Shown: positions 1-5,216, counted from the first letter of the stretch. The stretch: 7,423 nt of DNA from Defluviitaleaceae bacterium (GCA_009782245.1 WRKK01000241.1:1-7423), one strand, 5' to 3'. Made by a program: numbers and translations. Notes: generated by a model from the letters alone, not told the origin.

Positions 1-382
1 GCATATTTCCGAAAATATCCTGCATAATGCCGCCGCTCGTGTTCGCAATCGCCATATTTCCACCGCCGATGCCTATATCAAAAATAGAAACCACGCCGAC
101 AACGCCCATAAAAGCAAAGGACGATATGAACAGCACAATGCTTAAAATTAGCGGAATTTTGAACTTTCCAGGAGCAGGTACGTCTTTTTTCGTGCGACCC
201 ACCAAAAGGTAGATAATAATCCCCAAAAAATTGGTTATAAAAACCGCTACCGCCGCCCATAATAGCGGCGATTGTTCCGATTTTACCTTGGCATCGTGAT
301 AAGTCCACAAAGCCAAAAACACCATCATTATCAACGTTGCGCCAGCCACCACAAGACCGCTGATTAAAAATAAACTCATCAT
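1..382 (-). CDS. PLDc_N-type integral membrane protein, third gene of ECF sigma operon (partial)
   Basis: The start is the first of two consecutive ATGs, preceded by AAGGAGG at a spacing of about 7 nt. The 127 visible residues run off the left edge. The hydrophobic segments lie at about 4-25, 40-62 and 77-101. Segment one ends in WTYHDAK and is followed by SPLLWAA...TNFLGIIIYLLVGR. This is the usual pattern of the phospholipase D-nuclease N-terminal (PLDc_N) membrane module, which here has no catalytic nuclease part. The same module occurs in YxlE of the Bacillus subtilis sigY operon, so by context it is probably an accessory regulator of the sigma/anti-sigma pair. The third membrane segment and glycine-rich tail make it longer than YxlE. 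The gene lies 19 nt after the anti-sigma stop, so co-transcription is likely. Family call fairly secure; regulatory role inferred. Confidence 0.75.
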   Translation of the reverse strand, partial: MMSLFLISGLVVAGATLIMMVFLALWTYHDAKVKSEQSPLLWAAVAVFITNFLGIIIYLLVGRTKKDVPAPGKFKIPLILSIVLFISSFAFMGVVGVVSIFDIGIGGGNMAIANTSGGIMQDIFGNM

Positions 383-401
383 ATAAAATCCTCCTTACGG
401 G

Positions 402-812
402 TCAAATCGCCCGTTTTCCTAATTTTTGGCTAAATAGCAGCCCACTCGCCGCACTAGACGAGAGTAACCAATAATAGCCAATTCCGAGAATTACTATCGG
501 GAAACCGCCAAACGGCAACATTCCCAAGATTCCCCATGCTCCAATTACTACCAGTACCACAGCCGAGAATATCAGAGAAACGGCGGCGGCAAACCCCACC
601 AAATAAAGCCAAGTTTCCATTTTGTGATGTACAAAGTTTCCGATATTTTGTTGATTTTCAGCGACCTCGGCGGTTTCGGTGGCTTTAGCTATTTTGTCAA
701 GTAAGGCGGCGTGTAGATTCGCCTTTACCTGCGGCGGAACATCTCGGCGTTCCGAGAAAAATTCTCGTAAATCGCTGTCCAATTTTTCGGTTTTGCTACT
801 CTTGATATTCAT
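402..812 (-). CDS. Probable membrane-bound anti-sigma factor (136 aa)
   Basis: The ATG lies inside the last codons of the sigma gene (17-nt overlap) and follows a G-rich ribosome site (AAGGGGGG, 5-nt spacing), which points to translational coupling. Residues 1-65 are charged and soluble and include REFFSERRDVPPQVKANL, a short N-terminal region of the sort seen in small sigma-binding proteins. Two hydrophobic segments follow at about 67-91 and 94-127, with a basic C-terminal end (QKLGKR). A soluble domain plus membrane anchor, directly downstream of and overlapping an ECF sigma gene, is the standard arrangement for an anti-sigma factor that holds the sigma at the membrane. No zinc-binding HxxxCxxC motif of the ZAS type is present, so it would be a non-zinc anti-sigma such as YxlC of the SigY system. 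Function is inferred mainly from position and topology. Confidence 0.65.
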   Translation of the reverse strand: MNIKSSKTEKLDSDLREFFSERRDVPPQVKANLHAALLDKIAKATETAEVAENQQNIGNFVHHKMETWLYLVGFAAAVSLIFSAVVLVVIGAWGILGMLPFGGFPIVILGIGYYWLLSSSAASGLLFSQKLGKRAI

Positions 813-1326
813 GTATACCCCCCTTTTCTAAGAATTTTTTTAGAATTTTCCGCCCTGTGTGCAAGCGGCTTTTTACCGTGCCTGTCGGAATATCAAGGGC
901 GGCGGCGATTTCCTCTACCGAGAAATCCTCGTAATAGTGCATTATTAGGGGAATCCGCACCTTTTCTTTCAGCGTGTCCAAGCCTTTTTGTATACAAGCG
1001 TTCAACTCCTGCCGTTCCAAGTTTTTCGTGAGATTTTCGGCTGGGCTGGCGGCGTTAAAGGCTGAATCTAGCGGAATTTCGGGGGCAATTTCTGCTCGCC
1101 GACCTGCCTTGCGGACGAGGTTTTTCCATTTTCCCGCCGCTATCGCCAACGCATACGATTTCGGATTTTGCAAATTGTCAATGTCGGCACGTGTTTCAAA
1201 GGCAAAAAGCATGGTTTCTTGGTATAAATCTTCCGCCGCTTGCTGATTTCTGGCTAGGTACAGGCAAAAGGTGTAAATATCTTTCTCGTGGAGCGTTAAA
1301 AAATTTTCAAATTGCGTTACGTCCAT
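796..1326 (-). CDS. ECF-type RNA polymerase sigma factor, SigY-like (176 aa)
   Basis: An ECF sigma factor directs RNA polymerase to a small set of promoters, probably for envelope stress. The sigma-2 domain covers about residues 8-75 and includes AAEDLYQETML (30-40), the region that melts and reads the -10 element, and W67 in KWKNLVRKAGR. A linker with many Ala and Glu residues follows (about 80-105). Sigma-4 covers about 108-166, with the helix-turn-helix SVEEIAAALDIPTGTVKSRL that reads the -35. Length is normal for the family. The chosen ATG has AAGGAGG 5 nt upstream. An in-frame ATG 36 codons earlier would add a basic, unconserved extension and lies in the promoter repeat region, so I reject it. 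The gene leads an operon with a membrane anti-sigma and a PLDc_N protein, the same order of types as in the SigY operon. Duplicated promoter-like boxes upstream suggest self-activation. Confidence 0.93.
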   Translation of the reverse strand: MDVTQFENFLTLHEKDIYTFCLYLARNQQAAEDLYQETMLFAFETRADIDNLQNPKSYALAIAAGKWKNLVRKAGRRAEIAPEIPLDSAFNAASPAENLTKNLERQELNACIQKGLDTLKEKVRIPLIMHYYEDFSVEEIAAALDIPTGTVKSRLHTGRKILKKFLEKGGIHEYQE

Positions 1327-1331
1327 TTTGC

Positions 1332-1338
1332 CCTCCTT
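1332..1338 (-). promoter_or_regulatory. Ribosome binding site fixing the sigma factor start
   Basis: AAGGAGG with 5 nt (GCAAA) before the ATG at 1326. It decides the start against the ATG at 1434. The 14 nt AGGAGGGCAAAATG also occur exactly at the start of the 134-aa membrane protein gene (4466). Confidence 0.9.
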
Positions 1339-1368
1339 GGTGTTGCGTTTGTTGCTTGCGTTCTTAAT

Positions 1369-1402
1369 ATATTGTCGTGAGTTTCGGTTTGGTTCAAAAA
1401 AA
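1369..1402 (-). promoter_or_regulatory. Proximal copy of duplicated promoter-like module upstream of sigma gene
   Basis: On the minus strand it reads TTTTTTTGAACC, 8 unconserved bases, then ACTCACGACAATAT, about 43 nt before the sigma start codon. TGAACC matches the AAC-containing -35 typical of ECF promoters. CGAC lies 13 nt and CAATAT 16 nt after it. The same boxes and spacing are in the distal copy. Assignment to the adjacent sigma factor is inference; the CGAC spacing is shorter than the 16-17 nt of known SigX/SigW promoters. Confidence 0.55.
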
Positions 1403-1453
1403 TTTCGCCTGCAGGTTTGTTGCTTTTGTTTCATTTTATCACGTTCTCAATAG

Positions 1454-1487
1454 ATATTGTCGTGAGTTGGCAAATGGTTCAAAAAAT
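1454..1487 (-). promoter_or_regulatory. Distal copy of duplicated promoter-like module upstream of sigma gene
   Basis: Same TTTTTTTGAACC-N8-ACTCACGACAATAT arrangement as the proximal copy, offset by exactly 85 bp, close to eight helical turns. The 8 bases between the boxes differ, so the boxes rather than the spacer are conserved. Confidence 0.55.
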
Positions 1488-1552
1488 TTTTTGGCTTGCG
1501 AAAAATTTTTTTCACGTTGAGTTTATCGCCGTTTTATCACGTTTTTCGGTCG

Positions 1553-1573
1553 TTCGCAACAACAGGTTGCGAA
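1553..1573. repeat. 8-bp perfect inverted repeat upstream of the LRR gene promoter
   Basis: TTCGCAAC, 5-nt spacer AACAG, GTTGCGAA. It sits 18 bp upstream of the -35 element at 1592 and between the divergent transcription units. It could be an operator for a dimeric regulator or a short hairpin. It has no T tract on the plus strand, so a terminator role is unlikely. Confidence 0.5.
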
Positions 1574-1591
1574 AATCCCCGCAATAAGTGC

Positions 1592-1620
1592 TTGACACCC
1601 ACAGCCCAATAAATTATAAT
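1592..1620 (+). promoter_or_regulatory. Consensus sigma-A promoter of the LRR lipoprotein gene
   Basis: TTGACA (1592-1597), a 17-nt spacer and TATAAT (1615-1620): both hexamers match consensus perfectly. Transcription would start near 1627, giving a leader of about 94 nt before the ATG at 1721. No riboswitch-like fold is evident in that leader. Confidence 0.85.
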
Positions 1621-1720
1621 ATTATCACAAGCAACACGGACAACCCCATTTTCGCCGCTTTTCGCCAACCGTCCGCTAGGCTTGCCAAAAATAACTAATA
1701 AATATAGAAGAGGAGCAATT

Positions 1721-2971
1721 ATGAAAAGTCTAAGAAAATTTGTAAATTTAGCGGCGGTTACGTTTTTCGCAATGGCGATTTTTGCCGCTTGTGGGGAAAA
1801 CACGGAAGATTTTACGGAAACGCCGTTGCCCACCGCCAACGCCGCATTGTCGCCAACTTCCGTAGAAATACAAGGGCAAAATTTCAGCACGGAACTTGAA
1901 ATTTTGAATTTGCGTGGCGAAAATTTAAGCAACGAGGACATTTTGCCGTTGCAATATATGAAAAATCTGACAGAACTAAATTTGGGCAACAACGATATAA
2001 GCGATATTGCACCGCTTTCCGAGTTGAAAAATTTGGTTTGGTTGGAATTGGACGGCAATCGAATTTCCGATATTTCGGCGTTGTCAACTTTGGAAAATTT
2101 AAGTGTTTTGTTCATTAACGATAATGAAATTTCCGATATTTCGCCGCTTGTTGGGCTTAATTTACACCATTTAAGCGTTCACAACAATCAAATCTCGGAT
2201 TTAACGCCGCTCGCCGATTTTAACCCTGCATTATATGTGAATTTGACGGGCAATCCGATAACCGATTGGTCGCCTGTGGAGCATATCGAGGACGTTTTGG
2301 GTCGCCCAGAAGAATTGACCGAACAAGCGGCAAGACGAGTGAAATTTACGCTTTTTGCCAAGGCTTTACGAGAATTTAACGAGACCAGAGCACCTCTTTC
2401 CGAATATTTTCCGCCCGATTTTCCCATGAGCATTGCACATATTGTAGATTTGGACGGAAACGGCACTTTGGGCGTGTTGGCACTTCGCCATGAGGAGACA
2501 GAGTTTGGAATTTTTGTAACAGGACGGATATTTTTCGTTGCGGTTAGAGAAATTTTCTACAAAGATTTGGGATTTTTGGCAGGATTTCCATTTGTGGCGG
2601 CGGTTACGCAACCACAAAATGGCGGTTTTGGGCGACCAGTTTTAACAGGCGGCGACGGGGAAACTGTGCTTTACACGACTTTTGACTTCATATTTAGCCC
2701 ACAACACGGCTGGCAAGTAGTTGAATATTTTGCGATACGCCACGAAATGTGGGAGGGCGGAGAAATTCACTTTCAGAGTGGCGAAGAACACAGAATCCTT
2801 ACGAAAGAGGAATTTGCAGAAATCTCGGAAAATTTTGGACTTGGCAATTTGATATTGCAGTTTTCCGCAGAGGAATTTATAGAAATCTCTGAAAATCATG
2901 AGTTTCTCCGTATAGGGCAGTTTTCCATGCCCGACCACACGGAATTTATTTTTTCTCAATCGTTTGAATAA
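1721..2971 (+). CDS. Leucine-rich-repeat lipoprotein with DxDxNG-containing C-terminal region (416 aa)
   Basis: The ATG follows AGGAG at 5-nt spacing; a TTG 13 codons upstream is open in frame but would spoil the signal peptide. Residues 1-24 form a lipoprotein signal (KSLRK, hydrophobic core, FAAC with Cys24), so the mature protein should be lipid-anchored outside the membrane. A short linker rich in Thr, Pro and Ala precedes about five 22-residue internalin/SDS22-type LRRs (about 59-187), with recurrent NxISDIxPL. The remainder (about 195-416) is unrecognised. It carries DLDGNG (243-248), a calcium-loop-like motif frequent in secreted Bacillota lipoproteins. The end contains a duplicated EEFxEISEN...QFS element of about 20 residues. 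A monocistronic unit with its own sigma-A promoter. Likely role is extracellular protein-protein contact; the partner cannot be read from the sequence. Confidence 0.88.
   Translation: MKSLRKFVNLAAVTFFAMAIFAACGENTEDFTETPLPTANAALSPTSVEIQGQNFSTELEILNLRGENLSNEDILPLQYMKNLTELNLGNNDISDIAPLSELKNLVWLELDGNRISDISALSTLENLSVLFINDNEISDISPLVGLNLHHLSVHNNQISDLTPLADFNPALYVNLTGNPITDWSPVEHIEDVLGRPEELTEQAARRVKFTLFAKALREFNETRAPLSEYFPPDFPMSIAHIVDLDGNGTLGVLALRHEETEFGIFVTGRIFFVAVREIFYKDLGFLAGFPFVAAVTQPQNGGFGRPVLTGGDGETVLYTTFDFIFSPQHGWQVVEYFAIRHEMWEGGEIHFQSGEEHRILTKEEFAEISENFGLGNLILQFSAEEFIEISENHEFLRIGQFSMPDHTEFIFSQSFE
2807..2926 (+). repeat. Internal direct repeat in the 3' end of the LRR lipoprotein gene
   Basis: Two units, 2807-2866 and 2870-2926, begin with gaggaattt.. 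agaaatct and end with gcagttttcc. They encode EEFAEISEN...LQFS (20 aa) and EEFIEISEN...GQFS (19 aa). This is a partly diverged intragenic duplication. Confidence 0.7.
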
Positions 2972-3003
2972 AATTTGCGATAAAATTTGCAATAAAATTT
3001 GCG
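2968..3003. repeat. Three tandem 12-bp repeats spanning the LRR gene stop codon
   Basis: ATAAAATTTGCG, ATAAAATTTGCA and ATAAAATTTGCG lie end to end and differ only in the last base. The first unit contains the TAA stop. Probably replication slippage in the 3' untranslated region; no function visible. Confidence 0.85.
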
Positions 3004-3005
3004 AA

Positions 3006-3038
3006 AAGGAGCGAGCCAATACGAGAGGCTTGCTCCTT
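3006..3038. terminator. Hairpin between convergent genes, probable shared terminator
   Basis: AAGGAGCGAGCC, 9-nt loop, GGCTTGCTCCTT: a 12-bp stem with a single G-U pair. Read on the minus strand it ends in CCTTTTCGC followed by an AT-rich stretch, so it best serves the EcsC-family gene ending at 3089. On the plus strand it follows the LRR gene by 34 nt but has no T run, so termination in that direction would be weaker or rho-assisted. Confidence 0.65.
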
Positions 3039-3088
3039 GCAGTACGGAGTTTGGCGAGTTTGGAAAATTTGCCAAAAAATCTATAATT

Positions 3089-3799
3089 TCAAGGTTTCAA
3101 AATCCGCAAACGGTAGCAATTCATCGCCGTAATTTTTAATTTTTTCATAAGAGAATGGTTCGCCGCACCGCCAGCCGCCGCCCCAACAACAGGTAAAATC
3201 TGCAATAATTTCGCAATATCCATGTAATCTCGGTACTCAATTTGCAATTTTTCCCAGTCCAACTCAATCTGCTGGGCGTTAGCGTCCCAATTTTTGATAA
3301 TCGGGAAAAGTTCCAACCGCCGCGCGTCCCCGCAATAGGCTAGTTGAAAGACGTGGAGCATGAACAGTCGTTCCGTTTTTTCGTCAGGGTTAAAGCCGTA
3401 CAATTTACAGCAGTCGAACAAAAATTTAACTTTTATAGACATCAAGGCGGGTAGGTCGCCCAAATTGACCAAAAAGCCGCCCAACCCAAAGCCAACTCCC
3501 TGTGCGACCGCCATTTTGTAGTAAACTGCAAACGCTCGCTCCACCAAAAAATCGCTCTCGGAGAGTTGCGGCTCGAGGGCTTGTTTTTCTTTCGTGAGGA
3601 GCGACGAGCCAGAAATCACGGTTTCAATCATCGTTTTTATCGCCGCCGTTATGAGGTCTTGTACTTTTTGCGGCACGAGATTTTGGATTTTACCTTGAAC
3701 GCCCTTAGAAAGGCGGTTTCGTAGGCTTGGCGGTGCGATTATTTGCCGTTCCCACGTCCGCAGTTCTTTTGTAATTGTCTTGTAATATAAATTTTCCAT
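3089..3799 (-). CDS. EcsC-family protein (236 aa)
   Basis: The ATG has GGAGG 6 nt upstream. An ATG-less upstream extension to 3850 is possible only through a non-ATG codon and would overlap the promoter. Residues about 85-135 carry the family core: ERAFAVYYKMAVAQGVGFGLGG, NLGDLPALMSIKVKFL and the turn YGFNPDE. The end carries MDIAKLLQILPVVGAAAGGAANHSLM, the second conserved block. Homologues of EcsC of the Bacillus EcsABC transporter locus have this fold, but stand-alone copies such as this one are widespread and of unknown biochemical role. They are thought to associate with the membrane through the Gly/Ala-rich amphipathic segments. No EcsA or EcsB neighbour is present. It has its own consensus promoter and lies apart from the upstream membrane cassette. 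Family assignment strong; function open. Confidence 0.88.
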   Translation of the reverse strand: MENLYYKTITKELRTWERQIIAPPSLRNRLSKGVQGKIQNLVPQKVQDLITAAIKTMIETVISGSSLLTKEKQALEPQLSESDFLVERAFAVYYKMAVAQGVGFGLGGFLVNLGDLPALMSIKVKFLFDCCKLYGFNPDEKTERLFMLHVFQLAYCGDARRLELFPIIKNWDANAQQIELDWEKLQIEYRDYMDIAKLLQILPVVGAAAGGAANHSLMKKLKITAMNCYRLRILKP

Positions 3800-3821
3800 G
3801 GTGTACCTCCAATTTTTTCTT

Positions 3822-3850
3822 GTTATAACAGGGGTTGTGGGGTTTGTCAA
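3822..3850 (-). promoter_or_regulatory. Sigma-A promoter of the EcsC-family gene
   Basis: On the minus strand: TTGACA (3850-3845), 17-nt spacer, TATAAC (3827-3822). Predicted start near 3815 gives a leader of only about 16 nt, just enough for the ribosome site at 3810-3806. Confidence 0.82.
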
Positions 3851-3975
3851 TATTTTTTGTATCGTTTTTGGTGCTGTCGTCTAGTTTGTGCCACAGCCAA
3901 ATGTTAATGTTTTCGCCCTTTTTTCCTTTGCGGCTACCAGAATGGTCTTCCGCAACTACTTCGGTTGATATGATT

Positions 3976-4004
3976 ATAATATCACAATTTTGGGATCGTG
4001 TAAA
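3976..4004 (-). promoter_or_regulatory. Second, weaker promoter candidate upstream of the EcsC-family gene
   Basis: TTTACA (4004-3999), 17-nt spacer, TATTAT (3981-3976), each one mismatch from consensus. It would give an EcsC transcript with about 170 nt of leader, or a short RNA from the otherwise gene-free stretch 3851-3969. No ATG-initiated small gene follows it. Confidence 0.35.
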
Positions 4005-4061
4005 GTGGTTTGCGATTTTTTTTGCTAATCCCGATTCAAAAAATCCAATTTTGAAATTCGT

Positions 4062-4466
4062 TTAGATAGGGGCATACAGCACAGTTGCTATAATTAGGGC
4101 AGAAAACGCCGTTATAACAATCGCAAAAAACGTGGCGAAAAAGTAAAATATTTTGCTCCTGTCAACTGTAAAAATCTCGGAAATTGCCACGGCGAAAACG
4201 GCAACGACCACCGCCACAGCGAGAATGACGGCAAGTCCAAACGCATAAGCTACCCACATAAGACCCACAAAAAGAAACAGTAGCGACTGTGTAATTATCA
4301 CGCTAATCACAGCGGCAATTATCGCTTTTTTGCCAATTTTTGCAACATTTTCGGCGGTTGGGCGTTGTGCGAAATACCAAATCAGCCCAATCACGGCAGA
4401 AATCGCCAGCACAACCACCGAAATCTGAATTACATTAAATGTCGTTTGACTTATTATTCCTGGCAT
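4062..4466 (-). CDS. Small polytopic membrane protein with TAExxAKIxKKA core (134 aa)
   Basis: The ATG follows AGGAGG at 5-nt spacing. Four hydrophobic segments are visible, at about 10-33, 48-70, 72-97 and 106-131. A short basic loop between the first and second holds TAENVAKIGKKA (37-48). The same core, at the same place relative to the first two segments, occurs in the 98-aa membrane protein two genes upstream, so the two are paralogues. No catalytic or transport motif is seen and I do not recognise the family. It is the last gene of the membrane cassette and begins 42 nt after the 71-aa protein. Beyond its TAA stop the same frame stays open for another 116 codons, reported separately. Reality of the gene is well supported; function unknown. 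Confidence 0.8.
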   Translation of the reverse strand: MPGIISQTTFNVIQISVVVLAISAVIGLIWYFAQRPTAENVAKIGKKAIIAAVISVIITQSLLFLFVGLMWVAYAFGLAVILAVAVVVAVFAVAISEIFTVDRSKIFYFFATFFAIVITAFSALIIATVLYAPI

Positions 4467-4508
4467 TTTGCCCTCCTATCGCCATTTCACAACTTGCACA
4501 AATTATTC

Positions 4509-4724
4509 CTAGAAAAACCCAATTACCCAGCCAACAGCAAAAAGCACGGCGGAAATTATTGTAAAAATGGCGTAATTTAGGGCGGTGCAGTAGAGTATTT
4601 TGCGTTTTTCCTCGCCGTCAATTAATCCATTTTTCCAAACGCTCACAATGGCGAAAATCCCTAAAAATACAGACAAAAACATACCTATACCTATCACCGA
4701 CTGAGCGAGCGCATAAATTATCAC
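4509..4724 (-). CDS. Small membrane protein, two hydrophobic segments, start uncertain (about 71 aa)
   Basis: Hydrophobic segments at about residues 4-30 and 46-71 flank a polar loop (WKNGLIDGEEKRK). The only usable start codon is GTG at 4724, with GGCGGA directly abutting it and no proper spacing. A good AAGGAG lies at 4755-4750, but the in-frame codons at sensible distance from it are ATC (4739) and ATA (4736), so the true start may be non-standard or the region may be altered. In-frame codons upstream of the GTG (KIIIGG) read naturally into the first membrane segment. After the TAG stop the frame contains F-V-Q-V-V-K-W, a decayed match to the end of the 37-aa peptide encoded at 5100-5213. 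The protein family is not recognised; its place within the membrane cassette supports expression. Confidence 0.62.
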   Translation of the reverse strand: MIIYALAQSVIGIGMFLSVFLGIFAIVSVWKNGLIDGEEKRKILYCTALNYAIFTIISAVLFAVGWVIGFF

Positions 4725-4749
4725 TCCGCCGATTATGATTTTCGGCTTG

Positions 4750-4755
4750 CTCCTT
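4750..4755 (-). promoter_or_regulatory. Ribosome binding site without a standard start codon at normal distance
   Basis: AAGGAG 14 nt after the stop of the 98-aa gene. Downstream in the reading frame of the 71-aa protein come ATC (10-nt spacing) and ATA (13-nt spacing); the first standard start, GTG at 4724, is 25 nt away. Confidence 0.5.
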
Positions 4756-4769
4756 TCGCCGAAATCCGC

Positions 4770-5066
4770 TTACAGTGCGACTACAAGCAACGCCGCCCAA
4801 ACCGCCCCAACAAGCAGGCTGAAAAGCGTAAAGAGGTACAGCACAACAGTCCAAGCCGCTTGCGTGTCGGAATAGTGGACAAAGTGCATAAACGAGACCT
4901 CATTTGAGAGAAGTATCAGCAAAAGCACCGCCACAACGGCGAACGCCGCCAATATTCCTGCTTTTTTGGCGATTTTCGCCGCTTTTTCTGCCGTTATCTT
5001 GACATATCGTAAAATTAACGTGCTGATGACGGCGAAAATTATTGAAATTATTGAAAATATAAACAT
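4770..5066 (-). CDS. Small polytopic membrane protein with TAExxAKIxKKA core (98 aa)
   Basis: The ATG follows AAGGAGA with 8-nt spacing. Three hydrophobic segments lie at about 2-20, 36-53 and 69-97. TAEKAAKIAKKA (25-36) sits in the loop after the first. This core and its surroundings match the 134-aa protein encoded at 4062-4466, which is longer by one membrane segment. The paralogues have diverged completely in their C-terminal halves; here the loop before the last segment is NEVSFMHFVHYSDTQAAW. It lies 33 nt after the 37-aa peptide frame and may be the first firmly supported gene of the transcript starting near 5225. No known family, enzymatic motif or transporter signature is visible. A membrane-embedded partner or protective role for the neighbouring locus is conceivable but is only inference. 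Confidence 0.8.
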   Translation of the reverse strand: MFIFSIISIIFAVISTLILRYVKITAEKAAKIAKKAGILAAFAVVAVLLLILLSNEVSFMHFVHYSDTQAAWTVVLYLFTLFSLLVGAVWAALLVVAL

Positions 5067-5099
5067 AGCAATCTCTCCTTATTGGCGTAATTTCGCCAT

Positions 5100-5213
5100 T
5101 TACCACTCTACGGCTTGCACAAAATTCTCAATCCGCCCAAAAGCCCCCAACGGCGTAAACACGGCAATCAACACAACTCCAACAAGCAAGCCAACCGCCG
5201 CAACGCTCGCCAC
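5100..5213 (-). CDS. Possible 37-aa single-span membrane peptide
   Basis: Starts at GTG overlapping the region just after the stop of the 114-aa gene (TAATGAGTG). The frame encodes a hydrophobic run (ASVAAVGLLVGVVLIAVF), then TPLGAFGRIENFVQAVEW and a stop. Its end resembles in-frame sequence just after the stop of the 71-aa membrane protein (FVQVVKW). This suggests it is a truncated relative of that gene's duplication partner. The ribosome site is weak (AATGAG) and the start lies only about 12 nt after the predicted transcription start at 5225. It may therefore be a gene remnant inside a leader rather than a working gene. Overlapping frames with ATG starts encode nothing plausible. Confidence 0.45.
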   Translation of the reverse strand: MASVAAVGLLVGVVLIAVFTPLGAFGRIENFVQAVEW

Positions 5214-5216
5214 TCA

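Larger units (their letters stand above)
1327..1720. other. Divergent intergenic region (394 bp) between sigma and LRR lipoprotein genes
   Basis: No gene can be supported here on either strand. On the minus side it holds two copies of a promoter-like module in front of the sigma gene. On the plus side it holds an 8-bp inverted repeat, a consensus sigma-A promoter and a leader of about 94 nt for the lipoprotein. The motif ttttatcacgtt (plus strand) occurs at 1435-1446 and again at 1532-1543. Minus-strand reading of the first of these gives TGATAAAAT, an extended -10-like element. Confidence 0.8.
3800..4061. other. Gene-poor interval (262 bp) before the EcsC-family gene
   Basis: Contains the EcsC ribosome site and promoter, a second promoter candidate, and an AT-rich imperfect hairpin at 4032-4060 just after the upstream stop. 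On the minus strand one frame is open across the whole interval but lacks any ATG or GTG start. On the plus strand a 76-codon frame lacks a ribosome site. Neither is called as a gene. Confidence 0.6.

Noticed and set aside
974..1246. A 90-codon plus-strand frame inside the sigma gene
   Set aside because: Antisense to the well-supported ECF sigma gene, with no ribosome site or recognisable product.
1327..1434. N-terminally extended sigma factor starting at the ATG at 1434
   Set aside because: The extension is basic and unlike ECF sigma N-termini, overlaps the promoter-like module, and a perfect ribosome site lies before the ATG at 1326.
1537..2115. A 192-codon minus-strand open frame over the LRR gene and its promoter
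   Set aside because: It lies antisense to a clear LRR lipoprotein gene, has a serine/phenylalanine-rich shadow composition, and its first part crosses the intergenic promoter region.
2188..3019. Several minus-strand frames over the LRR gene, including one across the hairpin region
   Set aside because: All are in shadow of the plus-strand lipoprotein gene and lack ribosome sites and family features.
4032..4060. AT-rich imperfect hairpin just after the 134-aa gene as an intrinsic terminator
   Set aside because: The stem is almost all A-T with a bulge, and on the minus strand it is followed by an A run rather than T residues, so termination is unconvincing.
3835..4065. A 76-codon plus-strand frame between the EcsC gene and the membrane cassette
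   Set aside because: No ribosome site before its start, it overlaps the strong EcsC promoter on the opposite strand, and the product shows no family features.
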